Counted from the stretch's first letter, positions 1-9,291 are shown. The stretch: 64,000 bases of DNA from Chryseobacterium aahli (GCF_022699665.1 NZ_JALDNB010000014.1:101383-165382), one strand, 5' to 3'. Made by a program: numbers and translations. The notes: a model not told the origin generated them from the letters alone.

Positions 1-100
1 ATTCAACAGAAATGGTTTTGCGTTAGGCGCTGTCGTTGCTGCAGAATGGATTAAAGATAAAAAAGGAAATTTTACAATGAAAGACGTTTTGGGACTTTAA
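1..100 (+). CDS. dapB: 4-hydroxy-tetrahydrodipicolinate reductase, C-terminal end (partial)
   Basis: Only the last 32 codons are present, read from base 2 to the TAA at 98-100; the gene starts before the window. The visible tail contains GFALGAV, a WI-KDKKG segment and a final FTMKDVLGL. That pattern is typical of the C-terminus of DapB, which reduces the dipicolinate precursor in lysine and diaminopimelate synthesis. The lepB gene follows about 100 bases later, an order I recall from related flavobacteria. The call rests on a short stretch and is good but not certain. Confidence 0.72.
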   Translation, partial: FNRNGFALGAVVAAEWIKDKKGNFTMKDVLGL

Positions 101-198
101 TTTTGTAACAAAACCAGACTTTCGTAAACTAATCATAGAAATTTGTACTCATCATCAATTACTGATTACAAATTGCTCATTACTCATATTTGAAATTT

Positions 199-1845
199 AT
201 GAATTATTTTTTAACGTACACAGTTTATGTTCTCATTTTATCAGTATTGATGGGGATTTCCACTTGGAAGCTGTTCAAGAAAATGGGGTATAGTCCTTTA
301 TTGGCATTTGTTCCTTTTTACAATTATTTCATTATACTAAAAGAAACAAAACATCCGAAATGGTGGGCGATTTTATCCTATTTGCCAATCGTAGGACCAA
401 TCATGATGTCTGTTTTCCATATTTATTTAATGAAAAAATTTGGAAAAAGTCTTGTTCAGCATCAGGTTCTGACGGTTATTTTGCCTTTCATCTACATGGC
501 GACTGTCAATTATTCTAAAGATGTAGAGCTGGAAGACGAGAATGATTTATACCTTACGGATGAAGAAAAAGCATCTAAGAAAAAAGATACATTTATAGGA
601 TCTATCACTTTTGCTGTCGTATTTGCTACTATTATTCACGTATTTTTCACGCAACCTTTCGGAATTCCCACAGGATCGATGGAGCGTACACTTTTGGTTG
701 GAGATTTCCTTTTTGTCAATAAATGGAGCTACGGTTACAGATTACCGATGCGTCCTTTGGCGATCCCATTTTTACAAGGAACTATTCTTGATACAGGAGA
801 AAAAGGAAACCCGAAAGATGATCCAAAATCTTATGTGGAAGCTGTGAAATTGCCTTACGAAAGAATTTTCCAGTTCAGCAAACCTCAGAAAACGGATATT
901 GTAGTTTTTAATTATCCTCGAGATTCTGTACATGTTTCCCTTGACCGTGCTGATCCGTATGTGAAAAGATGTGTTGCTGTTGCTGGTGATACTTTCGAAA
1001 TGCGTGACGGTAAAATGTTTATCAATGGTAAGCCTGAAGTATTTCTTGGTGATCAGGAGGTTCAGCACAGATATATTGTAAATACCGGAAGTCAGCTTGA
1101 TATTCCAGGTTTATATAAAATTTTCGGATTTTTACCTGTTCAGGAAGGCCAAAATCAACAAGGTGGATTTGTGTATTATTTCCAGGGTCTGACTAAAAAG
1201 ATGGCTGGCGAAATTAAAAAGCTTCCACAGGTGATTGATATGCAGGAGCATATTCAGCCAAAGGGCGAGTCTGCAGTTGCTTATCGTGATGAGGCCAAAA
1301 TGAAAATTGATACCACTAATTCAATCTTCCCAATTAACAGCGGATGGAATCAGGATCAATACGGGCCTCTAAAGATTCCTAAAAAAGGGGATGTTGTAGC
1401 CATCAATGATAAAACTTTACCGGAATATCAGTGGATCATCAAAAACTACGAGCACAACACTCTTGAAAATAAAAATGGTAAAATTTTTATCAACGGAAAA
1501 GAAACCAATCAATATACGATTCAGCAGGATTACTACATGATGATTGGGGATAACAGAGACGCATCATTAGATGCAAGGTTCTTTGGTTTTGTTCCGGAAG
1601 AAAATATCGTTGGGAAACCAATGTTTACCTGGATGAGTGTGGAAGGAGCTTTCAAAGATTCGCAATCTTCTTACCAAGCCGACGGAATGAGAGTTCGTTG
1701 GGACAGAATGTTCAAAGCAACAAACACAGGAGAAGCCAATAAAACTTCTTATTGGTGGATTGCTGCTCTGATTCTTGTGCTTTTCTTTGGCTGGGAGTAT
1801 ATTGTTAAACTTTTTGGAAAGAAAAAAACAGAAGACGAATTATAA
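199..1845 (+). CDS. lepB: Signal peptidase I (long Bacteroidota form)
   Basis: This is a type I signal peptidase, which removes Sec signal peptides at the outer face of the inner membrane. I start it at the ATG at 199 (548 aa) rather than the TTG at 190. The N-terminus has two to three membrane segments of the DUF5684 type before an acidic linker and a further segment. The catalytic serine sits in IPTGSMERTL near residue 160, and the general-base lysine in YVKRCVAVAGD near residue 256. The conserved box with IGDNRDASLDARFFGFV lies near residue 510 and a last membrane helix near 530. The roughly 250-residue insertion between the lysine box and GDNRD is usual in Bacteroidota LepB and makes it about twice the length of many homologues. 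Confidence 0.93.
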   Translation: MNYFLTYTVYVLILSVLMGISTWKLFKKMGYSPLLAFVPFYNYFIILKETKHPKWWAILSYLPIVGPIMMSVFHIYLMKKFGKSLVQHQVLTVILPFIYMATVNYSKDVELEDENDLYLTDEEKASKKKDTFIGSITFAVVFATIIHVFFTQPFGIPTGSMERTLLVGDFLFVNKWSYGYRLPMRPLAIPFLQGTILDTGEKGNPKDDPKSYVEAVKLPYERIFQFSKPQKTDIVVFNYPRDSVHVSLDRADPYVKRCVAVAGDTFEMRDGKMFINGKPEVFLGDQEVQHRYIVNTGSQLDIPGLYKIFGFLPVQEGQNQQGGFVYYFQGLTKKMAGEIKKLPQVIDMQEHIQPKGESAVAYRDEAKMKIDTTNSIFPINSGWNQDQYGPLKIPKKGDVVAINDKTLPEYQWIIKNYEHNTLENKNGKIFINGKETNQYTIQQDYYMMIGDNRDASLDARFFGFVPEENIVGKPMFTWMSVEGAFKDSQSSYQADGMRVRWDRMFKATNTGEANKTSYWWIAALILVLFFGWEYIVKLFGKKKTEDEL

Positions 1846-1865
1846 CTAAATTTGTAAACTAAAAT

Positions 1866-1898
1866 AAAATGAAGTATTTGAAAAAGTACTTCATTTTT
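1866..1898 (+). terminator. Intrinsic terminator after lepB
   Basis: A perfect 10-bp inverted repeat (AAATGAAGTA at 1867-1876, TACTTCATTT at 1887-1896) is followed by a short T run, 20 bases after the lepB stop codon. Confidence 0.7.
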
Positions 1899-1905
1899 AT
1901 ATATA

Positions 1906-2520
1906 ATGATAATGAAGAACGTATTATTACCGGTATTTTATCTACCACCTATCTCATGGTTTTCAGTGTTTTTAGATCCTGAAAATGAAGTGACTTTTGA
2001 GCAATATGAAAGCTTTCCAAAACAGACCTATAGAAATAGAACCAATATCTATGGCGCAAATGGGAAACTATCCCTTGTTATTCCTATCAATCATACAGGG
2101 AAAAGAGAAATGAAGGATACTGAAATTTCTTACAGAGAAGATTGGTTAAAGATTCACTGGAGATCGATCAAAAATGTTTACCAAGGTTCGGCTTACTTTG
2201 AATATTATGAAGACAAATTTGAAGTGCTTTATGAGAAGAAAGAAAAATTCTTGCTAGATTTTAATTTAAAAAGTATCGACATCATTCAGAAAATACTAAA
2301 GACAGAAAAGGCACAATCTTTGAATCAAGAATATATCAAAAATCCGTCTGAGATTAATTTTCGTGAAAAATTTTCTACGAAAGTTGAAACACAATTTGAG
2401 ATGGAAGAATATTATCAAACATTCACAGATAAATATGGTTTTTTGAAAGATTTATCAATTTTAGATCTTATATGTAACAAAGGGCCAGAATCTGTGACTT
2501 ATCTTAAAAATATTAAATAA
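1906..2520 (+). CDS. WbqC-like family protein
   Basis: The 204-residue protein begins with an LLPVFYLPPISWF segment and continues with a conserved QTYRNRTNIYGANG and a LVIPI-H-GKR stretch. These are typical of the WbqC-like family (about 200 aa), whose members occur in polysaccharide loci or alone. Their biochemical role is not settled in my knowledge. There is no signal peptide or membrane segment, so it should be cytosolic. It lies between lepB and a secreted protease, 10 bases before the latter. The second methionine (base 1912) is an equally possible start. Confidence 0.75.
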   Translation: MIMKNVLLPVFYLPPISWFSVFLDPENEVTFEQYESFPKQTYRNRTNIYGANGKLSLVIPINHTGKREMKDTEISYREDWLKIHWRSIKNVYQGSAYFEYYEDKFEVLYEKKEKFLLDFNLKSIDIIQKILKTEKAQSLNQEYIKNPSEINFREKFSTKVETQFEMEEYYQTFTDKYGFLKDLSILDLICNKGPESVTYLKNIK

Positions 2521-2530
2521 TTCTAGTAAA

Positions 2531-4204
2531 ATGAAGAAAATAGTATTAGCTGCTGTCTTTTTAGCAGGTTTTAGTTATTCTTATGCTCAAGGCGCAAAAG
2601 CGGCTGTTGATCCAAAAGAAGATAAAGATTTAATGACGTGGTATCATAAAGATTTTGCCACTTCTAAAGTATATGGTGTAAATACCGAAAATGCATACAA
2701 ATATCTTGAATCAAAAGGTCTTAAACCTAAAACAGTTGTTGTAGGAGTTTTAGACAGTGGTGTTCAGGTTGATCATCCGGGATTGGTGAAAAATATTTGG
2801 TCAAACCCAAATGAAGTTCCCAACAACGGAAAAGATGATGACGGAAACGGATACATTGACGACGTTCACGGATGGAATTTCATCGGTGGTAAAAACGGAG
2901 ACATTGGCGTAGATAATATGGAAGTAACAAGAGTTGTTGCTAAATACAAGCCAGTTTTCGAAGGCGATGACTCTGCAAAAAACAAAGCAAATCAAGCAAA
3001 AATGCCTGAAGAATTTGCAATGTACATGAAGTCTAAAGAGCTTTTTACTAAAAAGAGTGTAGACGCAAGTCAAAGTTTCAAGCAGTTTACCATGATTAAT
3101 GAAGCAATTCCTTCTATGGTGAAGTTGCTTGGAGGGAAGCCTTTTACTAAAGAAAATCTTGCATTGGCAAAACCAGCAGACCAGAAAGAGTCTATGGGGT
3201 TACAAATTTTGAATAATTTGGTTCAAAATCCTGAATTAGCTGGTAAATCTCCTTCTGATGTCGAGGCGTTTTTAAACAAAGAAATTAAAAGTGCGCTAGA
3301 TCATTTTGGTCCAATGGCTCAACAGTATGATCTTGCATTTGATCCTAGAGCAGAAATTGTAGGGGACAACTACGATGACTATTCTGAAAAAAAATATGGA
3401 AATAACCATTATCAAGGTCCGGATGCAGAGCATGGAACTCATGTTTCAGGTATTATTGCAGGTTTGCCACAAGGAAAGGAAGTGCAATATGGTGTAGCTT
3501 CAAAAGTGGCTAAAATCATGGTCGTAAGAACGGTTCCTAATGGTGACGAAAGAGATAAAGACGTTGCAAACGCCATCAGATATGCTGTAGATAATGGTGC
3601 TAAAGTTTTGAATATGAGCTTTGGTAAACCGGTTTCTCCGGGTAAAAATGTGGTTTGGGATGCATTCAAATATGCTGATGATAAAGGAGTTCTTTTAGTA
3701 AAAGCTGCTGGGAACGAAAACGAAGATGTTGCTGAGCATTTAGCATATCCTACCAATTTTAAAAATGTTACTGATGCGGCTCCTTTCGTAGATAACGTTT
3801 TGGTTGTCGGTGCAAGTACGAATAGAAATAATGAGTTGAGAGCTAGTTTCTCAAACTATAATAAAAATATGGTCAATGTATTTGCTCCAGGTGAAGAAAT
3901 TTATTCTACAGTTCCAAATAATGAGTACAGTTACCAACAAGGAACTTCAATGGCTTCACCGGTAGTGGCAGGTGCTGCGGCAGTGTTATTGGCTTATATG
4001 CCAAATCTAAAACCAGCACAGATCATCGAAGCTTTAGTAAAAACAAGCAACGCAAGTACAGAAAATGAGTTTGGAGAAAAATCTCAGGCTGGTGGGGTAA
4101 TCGATGTGAAAAAAGCAGCAGAATATGCTTTCAATAATTTCTACAACGGAAAAACTTCTTCAGTGAAAAAACCTGCAAAAGCTAAGAAAGCTGTAAGGAA
4201 ATAA
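2531..4204 (+). CDS. Secreted subtilisin-like serine protease (S8 family)
   Basis: A 557-residue exported protease. A signal peptide ends near residue 19 (SYA-QG). The catalytic triad is visible: Asp75 in GVLDSGVQVDHPG, His301 in EHGTHVSG and Ser473 in GTSMASPVVAG, with the oxyanion Asn in AAGNEN near 395. The gap of about 225 residues between Asp and His is much larger than in classical subtilisins and contains a DDDGNGYIDD segment, as in other Bacteroidota S8 proteases. The C-terminus is a short Lys/Ala-rich basic tail. I see no type IX secretion CTD, so a periplasmic or outer-membrane location is more likely than T9SS export. Confidence 0.9.
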   Translation: MKKIVLAAVFLAGFSYSYAQGAKAAVDPKEDKDLMTWYHKDFATSKVYGVNTENAYKYLESKGLKPKTVVVGVLDSGVQVDHPGLVKNIWSNPNEVPNNGKDDDGNGYIDDVHGWNFIGGKNGDIGVDNMEVTRVVAKYKPVFEGDDSAKNKANQAKMPEEFAMYMKSKELFTKKSVDASQSFKQFTMINEAIPSMVKLLGGKPFTKENLALAKPADQKESMGLQILNNLVQNPELAGKSPSDVEAFLNKEIKSALDHFGPMAQQYDLAFDPRAEIVGDNYDDYSEKKYGNNHYQGPDAEHGTHVSGIIAGLPQGKEVQYGVASKVAKIMVVRTVPNGDERDKDVANAIRYAVDNGAKVLNMSFGKPVSPGKNVVWDAFKYADDKGVLLVKAAGNENEDVAEHLAYPTNFKNVTDAAPFVDNVLVVGASTNRNNELRASFSNYNKNMVNVFAPGEEIYSTVPNNEYSYQQGTSMASPVVAGAAAVLLAYMPNLKPAQIIEALVKTSNASTENEFGEKSQAGGVIDVKKAAEYAFNNFYNGKTSSVKKPAKAKKAVRK

Positions 4205-4235
4205 TAATCAAATACTTATTTTATAATATTAATCA

Positions 4236-4262
4236 GAGCCCGATTTTTTCGGGCTTTTATTT
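4236..4262 (+). terminator. Intrinsic terminator after the S8 protease
   Basis: AGCCCGA and TCGGGCT form a stem around a T-rich loop, followed by a T-rich tract. Confidence 0.8.
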
Positions 4263-4365
4263 TTTTAACAAATTTGTTTTGGCACGGTTTTTTGTAGTAA
4301 CTTTATGAATAATAAACTAAAAGATAAAATCGCTTTTCGGTTTTATCTTACGTAAAAAAAAACAT

Positions 4366-4857
4366 ATGAAAAAGTTATTACTTGCGGGAATTTTGGGAAC
4401 ATCACTTTTTGCAGTGTCTTGTTCCACCGTTAAAAAAGGAGCAGATGCACAAAGCAACAGATCAGAATTTCTTAAAATGAAAGGAGATTTCCAAATTGTA
4501 AGCATCGATTACGACAAGCAATATAAAATCAAGCCTTTTGATGAAGGCGCAGATGCACAATGTTTCGTTGGAAGTCACTGGAGATTTATTCCAAATAACT
4601 ATACAGGTGCATATACATTAAACGGCGGCGGAAATTGCCCTGCATTGACTCAGCCGATTAAATTTGAAGTAAAAGACGGCAACACCTTCTTATTCAAAAA
4701 AATTCAGGATGGAACAAAAGCTAAACAAAATACTGTAGGGTACACACTTAATGTAATCAATATGACAACAGATCAGTTTTCGTTAGAGCAAAATGTACCA
4801 TTTGATGGCAGTACGATAAGAGTTGTTTACAACTTCGAAAGAGCTGGAATGAAATAA
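4366..4857 (+). CDS. Small lipocalin-like lipoprotein
   Basis: A 163-residue lipoprotein with a type II signal (LFAVSC, lipidated Cys near 19). The mature part resembles the lipocalin-like lipoproteins of flavobacteria: a GSHWRFIPNNYTGAYTL segment, a conserved Cys in GGGNCPAL, and alternating beta-strand-like sequence to the end. It precedes an OmpA-family lipoprotein by 23 bases, so the two are probably co-transcribed envelope proteins. A structural or ligand-binding role is inferred only from the fold class; no substrate can be named. Confidence 0.65.
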   Translation: MKKLLLAGILGTSLFAVSCSTVKKGADAQSNRSEFLKMKGDFQIVSIDYDKQYKIKPFDEGADAQCFVGSHWRFIPNNYTGAYTLNGGGNCPALTQPIKFEVKDGNTFLFKKIQDGTKAKQNTVGYTLNVINMTTDQFSLEQNVPFDGSTIRVVYNFERAGMK

Positions 4858-4880
4858 TTTAACTATTTAAAATAAACATA

Positions 4881-5570
4881 ATGAAATTTAATAAAACATA
4901 TATAGGAGCATTTTTCTTATCATCAGCATTATTGCTTACAAGCTGTGAGGCTGTACAGAATTCTAATCACCAGCAAAGAGGTACCGCAGTAGGTGTTGCT
5001 TCCGGAGCTGTTATCGGTGGTGTTCTTGGGAACAATGTAGGTAAAGGTAAAAACGCAGCATTAGGTGCTGTTCTTGGAGGTATTATCGGTGGTGTTGCAG
5101 GTAATGTTATCGGTAATAAAATGGATAAGCAGGCTAAAGACATTAAAGAAACTTTACCTGGTGCTGAAGTAGAAAGAGTAGGTGACGGTATTAAAATCAC
5201 GATGAATGAAAGCATTGTTACTTTCGCATTTGATTCTTCTGATCTTACATCATTAGCAAAAACAAACTTAGATAAGTTAACTCAGGTTTTAGTAAATAAC
5301 CCTGACACAAACATCAATATTTACGGTCACACAGACAGTAAAGGTGCTGATGATTACAATCAAAAGCTTTCTGAAAGAAGAGCTAATTCTGTGAGATCTT
5401 ATTTGATGTCAAAAGGAATTTCTTCAAACAGACTTTTCGCTTTAGGTGAAGGTGAAGCAATGCCGGTAGCATCAAATGATACAGACGCTGGTAGAGCTAA
5501 AAACAGAAGAGTAGAGTTTGCGATTACGGCAAACGAAAAAATGATTAATGACGCTAAGCAAGGGCAATAA
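4881..5570 (+). CDS. OmpA-family lipoprotein with glycine zipper
   Basis: A 229-residue outer-membrane lipoprotein. A lipobox (LLTSC, Cys near 22) is followed by a glycine-zipper region (GVASGAVIGGVLGNNVGKG and a second GGIIGGVAGNVIG) at about 40-75. An OmpA-type peptidoglycan-binding domain fills about 110-220, with the diagnostic VTFAFDSSDL, IYGHTDSKGAD-YN-KLSERRA and GRAKNRRVEF motifs. It resembles YiaD/Pal-like proteins that tether the outer membrane to the cell wall. A strong hairpin terminator follows it. Confidence 0.88.
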   Translation: MKFNKTYIGAFFLSSALLLTSCEAVQNSNHQQRGTAVGVASGAVIGGVLGNNVGKGKNAALGAVLGGIIGGVAGNVIGNKMDKQAKDIKETLPGAEVERVGDGIKITMNESIVTFAFDSSDLTSLAKTNLDKLTQVLVNNPDTNINIYGHTDSKGADDYNQKLSERRANSVRSYLMSKGISSNRLFALGEGEAMPVASNDTDAGRAKNRRVEFAITANEKMINDAKQGQ

Positions 5571-5599
5571 TCGTTAACATATAAATATTATCATAAAAG

Positions 5600-5622
5600 A
5601 CCGCCTTGGCGGTTTTTTTTGT
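5600..5622 (+). terminator. Intrinsic terminator after the OmpA-family gene
   Basis: A short GC-rich hairpin (ACCGCC / GGCGGT) is followed by eight T residues. Confidence 0.85.
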
Positions 5623-5658
5623 ATTTTTAAACGGCATTTTTTTTTGGTTTAAAATCAC

Positions 5659-5666
5659 TATTTTTG
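5659..5666 (+). promoter_or_regulatory. Probable -7 promoter element upstream of the UbiA-type gene
   Basis: TATTTTTG matches the Bacteroidota -7 consensus TAnnTTTG and lies 18 bases before the start codon at 5684. No clear TTG sits at the usual spacing upstream, so the call is tentative. Confidence 0.35.
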
Positions 5667-5683
5667 CAAACGAAATTACATAA

Positions 5684-6568
5684 ATGAAAAAATATTTAAA
5701 ACTGCTTCGTGTAGAGCAATGGGTGAAAAATCTATTTGTTTTTGTGCCCTTGTTTTTTTCGGGAAGTATTCAGAATGTAGACCTGCTTACAAAAAGTATC
5801 TTTGCATTTGTCATTTTCTCTCTGGCGGCGAGTGTTGTTTACATCCTGAATGACTACAACGATATTGAAGCAGATCGACAACATCCGGAAAAAAGAAGAC
5901 GACCTCTCGCAAGCGGTGCGATCTCAAAAAGAAAAGCACTGACTATCCTTACAGGTTTGATTATTTTGGATATCGCTTTGATATTCTTTGCACAATTTAA
6001 TTTCCATGAAAGTTTGTGGAAGTTTGCAGCCATTATCGGGATTTATTTTGTAATGAATCTTGCCTATACATTTAAACTGAAGCATGTTCCGATTATTGAT
6101 ATTTTCATCATTGCCACAGGATTTGTACTAAGAGTTCAGGCGGGCGGATACATCACCGGAATTTTTATTTCTCAGTGGGCAACTTTATTGACTTTCGTTT
6201 TAGCGTTGGTTCTAGCAATCGGAAAAAGACGTGGCGAGCTGATTAATGCTCAGGTTTCCGGAAAAACTAGAAGAGCGCTTGATGGTTACAATGTACAGTT
6301 TGCAGATATTGCACTTTCCATTTCGGTAACATTGGCGATTGTTTGTTATCTGATGTTTACATTATCTCCAGAAATTCAGCTTAAATTACATAAAGCCGTA
6401 TTTTACACAGTAATTTTTGTTGTTTTCGCTTTTCTAAGATATTTACAACAAACTTTGGTCTACAACAGGACCGAATCTCCTACAAAAATTGTTTACAGAG
6501 ACAGATATATTCAGGTTACATTATTATTATGGGTTGCCGCATTTTTAATTCTAATTTATTTTAAATAA
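5684..6568 (+). CDS. UbiA-family prenyltransferase, decaprenyl-phosphate phosphoribosyltransferase-like
   Basis: A 294-residue integral membrane protein with about eight hydrophobic helices. The active-site signature LNDYNDIEADRQHPEKRRRP (residues about 60-80) is the NDxxDxxxD motif of UbiA transferases, followed by RPLASG. The pattern and length resemble Rv3806c, which moves phosphoribose from PRPP to decaprenyl phosphate. The two next genes resemble DprE1 and DprE2, which act directly after that enzyme in mycobacteria, so the context supports this subfamily over quinone or heme prenyltransferases. The lipid carrier in this organism is unknown. Confidence 0.78.
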   Translation: MKKYLKLLRVEQWVKNLFVFVPLFFSGSIQNVDLLTKSIFAFVIFSLAASVVYILNDYNDIEADRQHPEKRRRPLASGAISKRKALTILTGLIILDIALIFFAQFNFHESLWKFAAIIGIYFVMNLAYTFKLKHVPIIDIFIIATGFVLRVQAGGYITGIFISQWATLLTFVLALVLAIGKRRGELINAQVSGKTRRALDGYNVQFADIALSISVTLAIVCYLMFTLSPEIQLKLHKAVFYTVIFVVFAFLRYLQQTLVYNRTESPTKIVYRDRYIQVTLLLWVAAFLILIYFK

Positions 6569-6653
6569 TGAAATTGCGCAGACTAAATAGTATAAACAAT
6601 AATGAAAAATTTATGGTGATTGCATCTGAAACCAAAAAAAAAATTAATCACAG

Positions 6654-7970
6654 ATGAAACCAAATTTCACACAAAAAGTTACAAATTGGGGCAACTTTCC
6701 AATCGTGGAAAAAGAAATGAGGTCTGAAGACAGCTTCGAAAAAATAAAAGAATTTGTACTTAATCACAATGAAGTTATTGCAAGAGGAAATGGCAGATGC
6801 TATGGTGACGCTTCTTTGGGCGAAAACATTTTCTCTACCAAAAAATTAAATAAATTTATCAACTTCGACCGTCTCAACGGAATTATCGAATGCGAATCCG
6901 GAGTTTTACTTTCCGAGGTTTTAGAAATTTCTGTGCCGCAGGGTTATTTTTTATACGTAACTCCGGGAACAAAATTTATTTCTGTAGGTGGCGCAATTGC
7001 GTCAGACGTTCATGGTAAAAATCATCATGCCGAAGGATGTTTTTCAGAATATGTTACCGAATTTAAATTAATGACCGAAAATGGTGATATTATCATCTGT
7101 TCACGAGAAGAAAATTCAGATAGATTTTGGGCAACCATCGGCGGAATGGGGCTCACCGGAATTATTCTTTCAGCAAAATTTAAGCTTAAAAATATTGAGA
7201 CCGCTTACATTCGTCAGGAAAGCATCAAAGCAGAAAATTTAGATGAAATATTCAGACTTTTTGAAGAAAGTGAAAGCTGGACATATACAGTTGCTTGGAT
7301 CGATTGTCTTCAGAAAGGGAAAAATATAGGAAGAAGTATTCTGATGCGCGGCGAACACGCCTTCAGACATGAACTGACAGGAAATGATGCTAAAAATCCT
7401 TTAGTTTTAAAGAAGAAATTCTCTCCGACAGTACCTTTTTATTTTCCGAATTTTGTCTTAAATGCTTTGACGGTGAAGATTTTTAATTTTCTTTATTATA
7501 AAAAGCAATCTAAAAAAGAGTTGAAGAATTTTATCGATTACGAAACATTTTTCTACCCTTTGGATGCCGTAACCGATTGGAATAAAATCTACGGAAAGTC
7601 AGGATTTATCCAATATCAAATGGTGATCCCAAAAGAAACGGGAAAAGAAGGAATGAAAAAAATCCTTGAAACCATTGCCAATAGCGGAAACGGTTCTTTC
7701 TTGGCGGTTTTAAAGCTTTTTGGAGAAAATAATCCTGAAGCATACAATTCTTTCCCGACCGAAGGCTATACTTTAGCTTTGGATTTTAAAGTGAATTCAA
7801 AACTGAAAAAATTGGTTGATCAGTTAGATCAGATCGTTCAGGAGTTTGGCGGAAGAATTTATTTAACGAAAGACAGTATGAGCAGATCTTCCCTTACAGA
7901 TTATCTGAAAAATGTCAACAGTTCAAAATTTGTGTCTTTACAGCACAAAAGAATTTTAAATAATAAGTAG
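6654..7970 (+). CDS. FAD-binding oxidoreductase, DprE1-like
   Basis: A 438-residue FAD/FMN-type oxidase. The PP-loop ARGNGRCYGDASLG lies near residues 42-58, and GGAIASDVHGKNHH near 112-125 is the second FAD-contact region seen in the vanillyl-alcohol-oxidase-like family. FWATIGGMGLTGII follows near 160. The length and motifs match decaprenylphosphoryl-ribose 2'-oxidase (DprE1), which oxidises the 2' hydroxyl before DprE2 reduces it with inverted stereochemistry. It sits between the UbiA-type gene and an SDR gene two bases downstream. No signal peptide is visible. Substrate identity is inferred from the cassette. Confidence 0.78.
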   Translation: MKPNFTQKVTNWGNFPIVEKEMRSEDSFEKIKEFVLNHNEVIARGNGRCYGDASLGENIFSTKKLNKFINFDRLNGIIECESGVLLSEVLEISVPQGYFLYVTPGTKFISVGGAIASDVHGKNHHAEGCFSEYVTEFKLMTENGDIIICSREENSDRFWATIGGMGLTGIILSAKFKLKNIETAYIRQESIKAENLDEIFRLFEESESWTYTVAWIDCLQKGKNIGRSILMRGEHAFRHELTGNDAKNPLVLKKKFSPTVPFYFPNFVLNALTVKIFNFLYYKKQSKKELKNFIDYETFFYPLDAVTDWNKIYGKSGFIQYQMVIPKETGKEGMKKILETIANSGNGSFLAVLKLFGENNPEAYNSFPTEGYTLALDFKVNSKLKKLVDQLDQIVQEFGGRIYLTKDSMSRSSLTDYLKNVNSSKFVSLQHKRILNNK

Positions 7971-7971
7971 A

Positions 7972-8697
7972 ATGATAGTTCTTGGAAGTACATCGGAAGT
8001 AGCGCAGGCATTTGTAGAAAAGGCTTTGCAGGAAGGCGAAAAGTTTGAACGGATTTATCTTTTTACCTCAAATAGAGAAACCACAGAGAGATTTGCAAGG
8101 CATATTGATGTTAAATTTTTGCAACAATCGGAAATTATCGAATTAGATTTAACGAAAGCAATCAATTATTCTGAGTTTGACCAAATCAACTCCAGTCTGC
8201 TTTTTTGTGCAACGGGTTATTTGGGAGAAGGTACAGAAGAAGGCTTGTACGACAATAAAAATACAGAGAGAATTATAGATATCAATTACTCAAAATTAGT
8301 TCCGGTAATGAATTATTTTGCTCAGAAATTTGAAAGCAGAAGATCGGGAACTATCATCGGACTATCATCGGTTGCGGGTGACAGAGGAAGACAGAGTAAT
8401 TTTATCTATGGAAGTGCAAAAGCAGCATTCACAGCTTATTTAAGTGGTTTGAGAAATTATCTTTTTGATAAAAAGGTACATGTAATGACCGTAAAGCCAG
8501 GATTTATGGCAACAAAAATGACAGAAGGCTTACCTTTGAATCCGAAATTAACGGCAACACCGAAGCAGGCGGCAGAGTGTATTTATAAAGCATTCAAAAA
8601 ACAAAAAAACGTGGCATACGTTTTACCGATTTGGGGCGTTATTATGTTAATCATTAGAAATATTCCTGAATTTATTTTTAAGAAATTAAAACTTTAA
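7972..8697 (+). CDS. Short-chain dehydrogenase/reductase, DprE2-like
   Basis: A 241-residue SDR starting one base after the upstream stop codon. The N-terminal nucleotide-binding strand is the short form (MIVLGSTSEVAQAF) seen in DprE2-like enzymes. The catalytic tyrosine and lysine lie in YGSAKAAF near residue 150, with an upstream serine in IIGLSSVAGDRG. A hydrophobic C-terminal segment may associate with the membrane. As the partner of the oxidase before it, it probably reduces a 2'-keto sugar on a polyprenyl phosphate. That role is inferred from gene order. Confidence 0.75.
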   Translation: MIVLGSTSEVAQAFVEKALQEGEKFERIYLFTSNRETTERFARHIDVKFLQQSEIIELDLTKAINYSEFDQINSSLLFCATGYLGEGTEEGLYDNKNTERIIDINYSKLVPVMNYFAQKFESRRSGTIIGLSSVAGDRGRQSNFIYGSAKAAFTAYLSGLRNYLFDKKVHVMTVKPGFMATKMTEGLPLNPKLTATPKQAAECIYKAFKKQKNVAYVLPIWGVIMLIIRNIPEFIFKKLKL

Positions 8698-8703
8698 TTG
8701 AGT

Positions 8704-9291
8704 ATGAAAAAATTGTATTGCTTTGATTTTGACGGCACTTTGACTTATAAGGATACGATGTTTTTGTATCTTAAATTTTATAATCTATCAAAATTTCGGG
8801 TACAGTTTGTAAAACATATTCCGCTTTTTATTTTATTAAAATTAAAATTGGCTGAGACTGAAAAAGTAAAGAAAAGCTTTATCGGTTCTATTTTAAAAGG
8901 TCAGCTTCAGACTAAAATCGAAGAAAAATCTAAACAGTTTTTTGAAGAAAACTATCCGAAAATAGTAAGAGAAAATGCCTTAGATTTCATTGAAAATATT
9001 GACCGAGAAAATACCGAAAGCCTTATGGTGACTGCTTCCCTGGATATATGGACTAAACCATTTGCTGAAAAATTGCAGATGAATCTTGTTTCCACAAAAG
9101 CAGAGTTTAAAAATGGAGTTTTCACCGGAAATTTTGTAGGTAAAAACTGCAATGGAAAAGAGAAATTAGAAAGAATTAAGAAAGAAATTTCAGACGATAA
9201 ATACGATAAAATCATAGCTTTTGGAGATACCTCAGGTGATAAGCCAATGCTGAAATGGGCGAATGAGGGACATTACCAATTTTTTCACTAA
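8704..9291 (+). CDS. HAD-superfamily (class IB) phosphatase
   Basis: I use the ATG at 8704, six bases after the upstream stop; a TTG at 8698 would add two residues. The nucleophile motif FDFDGTLTYKDT is at residues 5-16, a Thr/Ser motif (MVTASLDIW) near 110, and the acidic motif FGDTSGDKPML near 175. This is the HAD-IB layout (phosphoserine phosphatase relatives, about 200 aa). At the end of the UbiA/DprE1/DprE2-like cassette it could remove the 5'-phosphate from the polyprenyl-phospho-ribose intermediate. Mycobacteria are thought to use an unrelated PAP2-type protein for that step, so the role is a guess from position. Confidence 0.8.
   Translation: MKKLYCFDFDGTLTYKDTMFLYLKFYNLSKFRVQFVKHIPLFILLKLKLAETEKVKKSFIGSILKGQLQTKIEEKSKQFFEENYPKIVRENALDFIENIDRENTESLMVTASLDIWTKPFAEKLQMNLVSTKAEFKNGVFTGNFVGKNCNGKEKLERIKKEISDDKYDKIIAFGDTSGDKPMLKWANEGHYQFFH

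Noticed and set aside
2531..4204. Type IX secretion cargo
   Set aside because: The C-terminus is a short basic tail without the conserved beta-sandwich CTD motifs.
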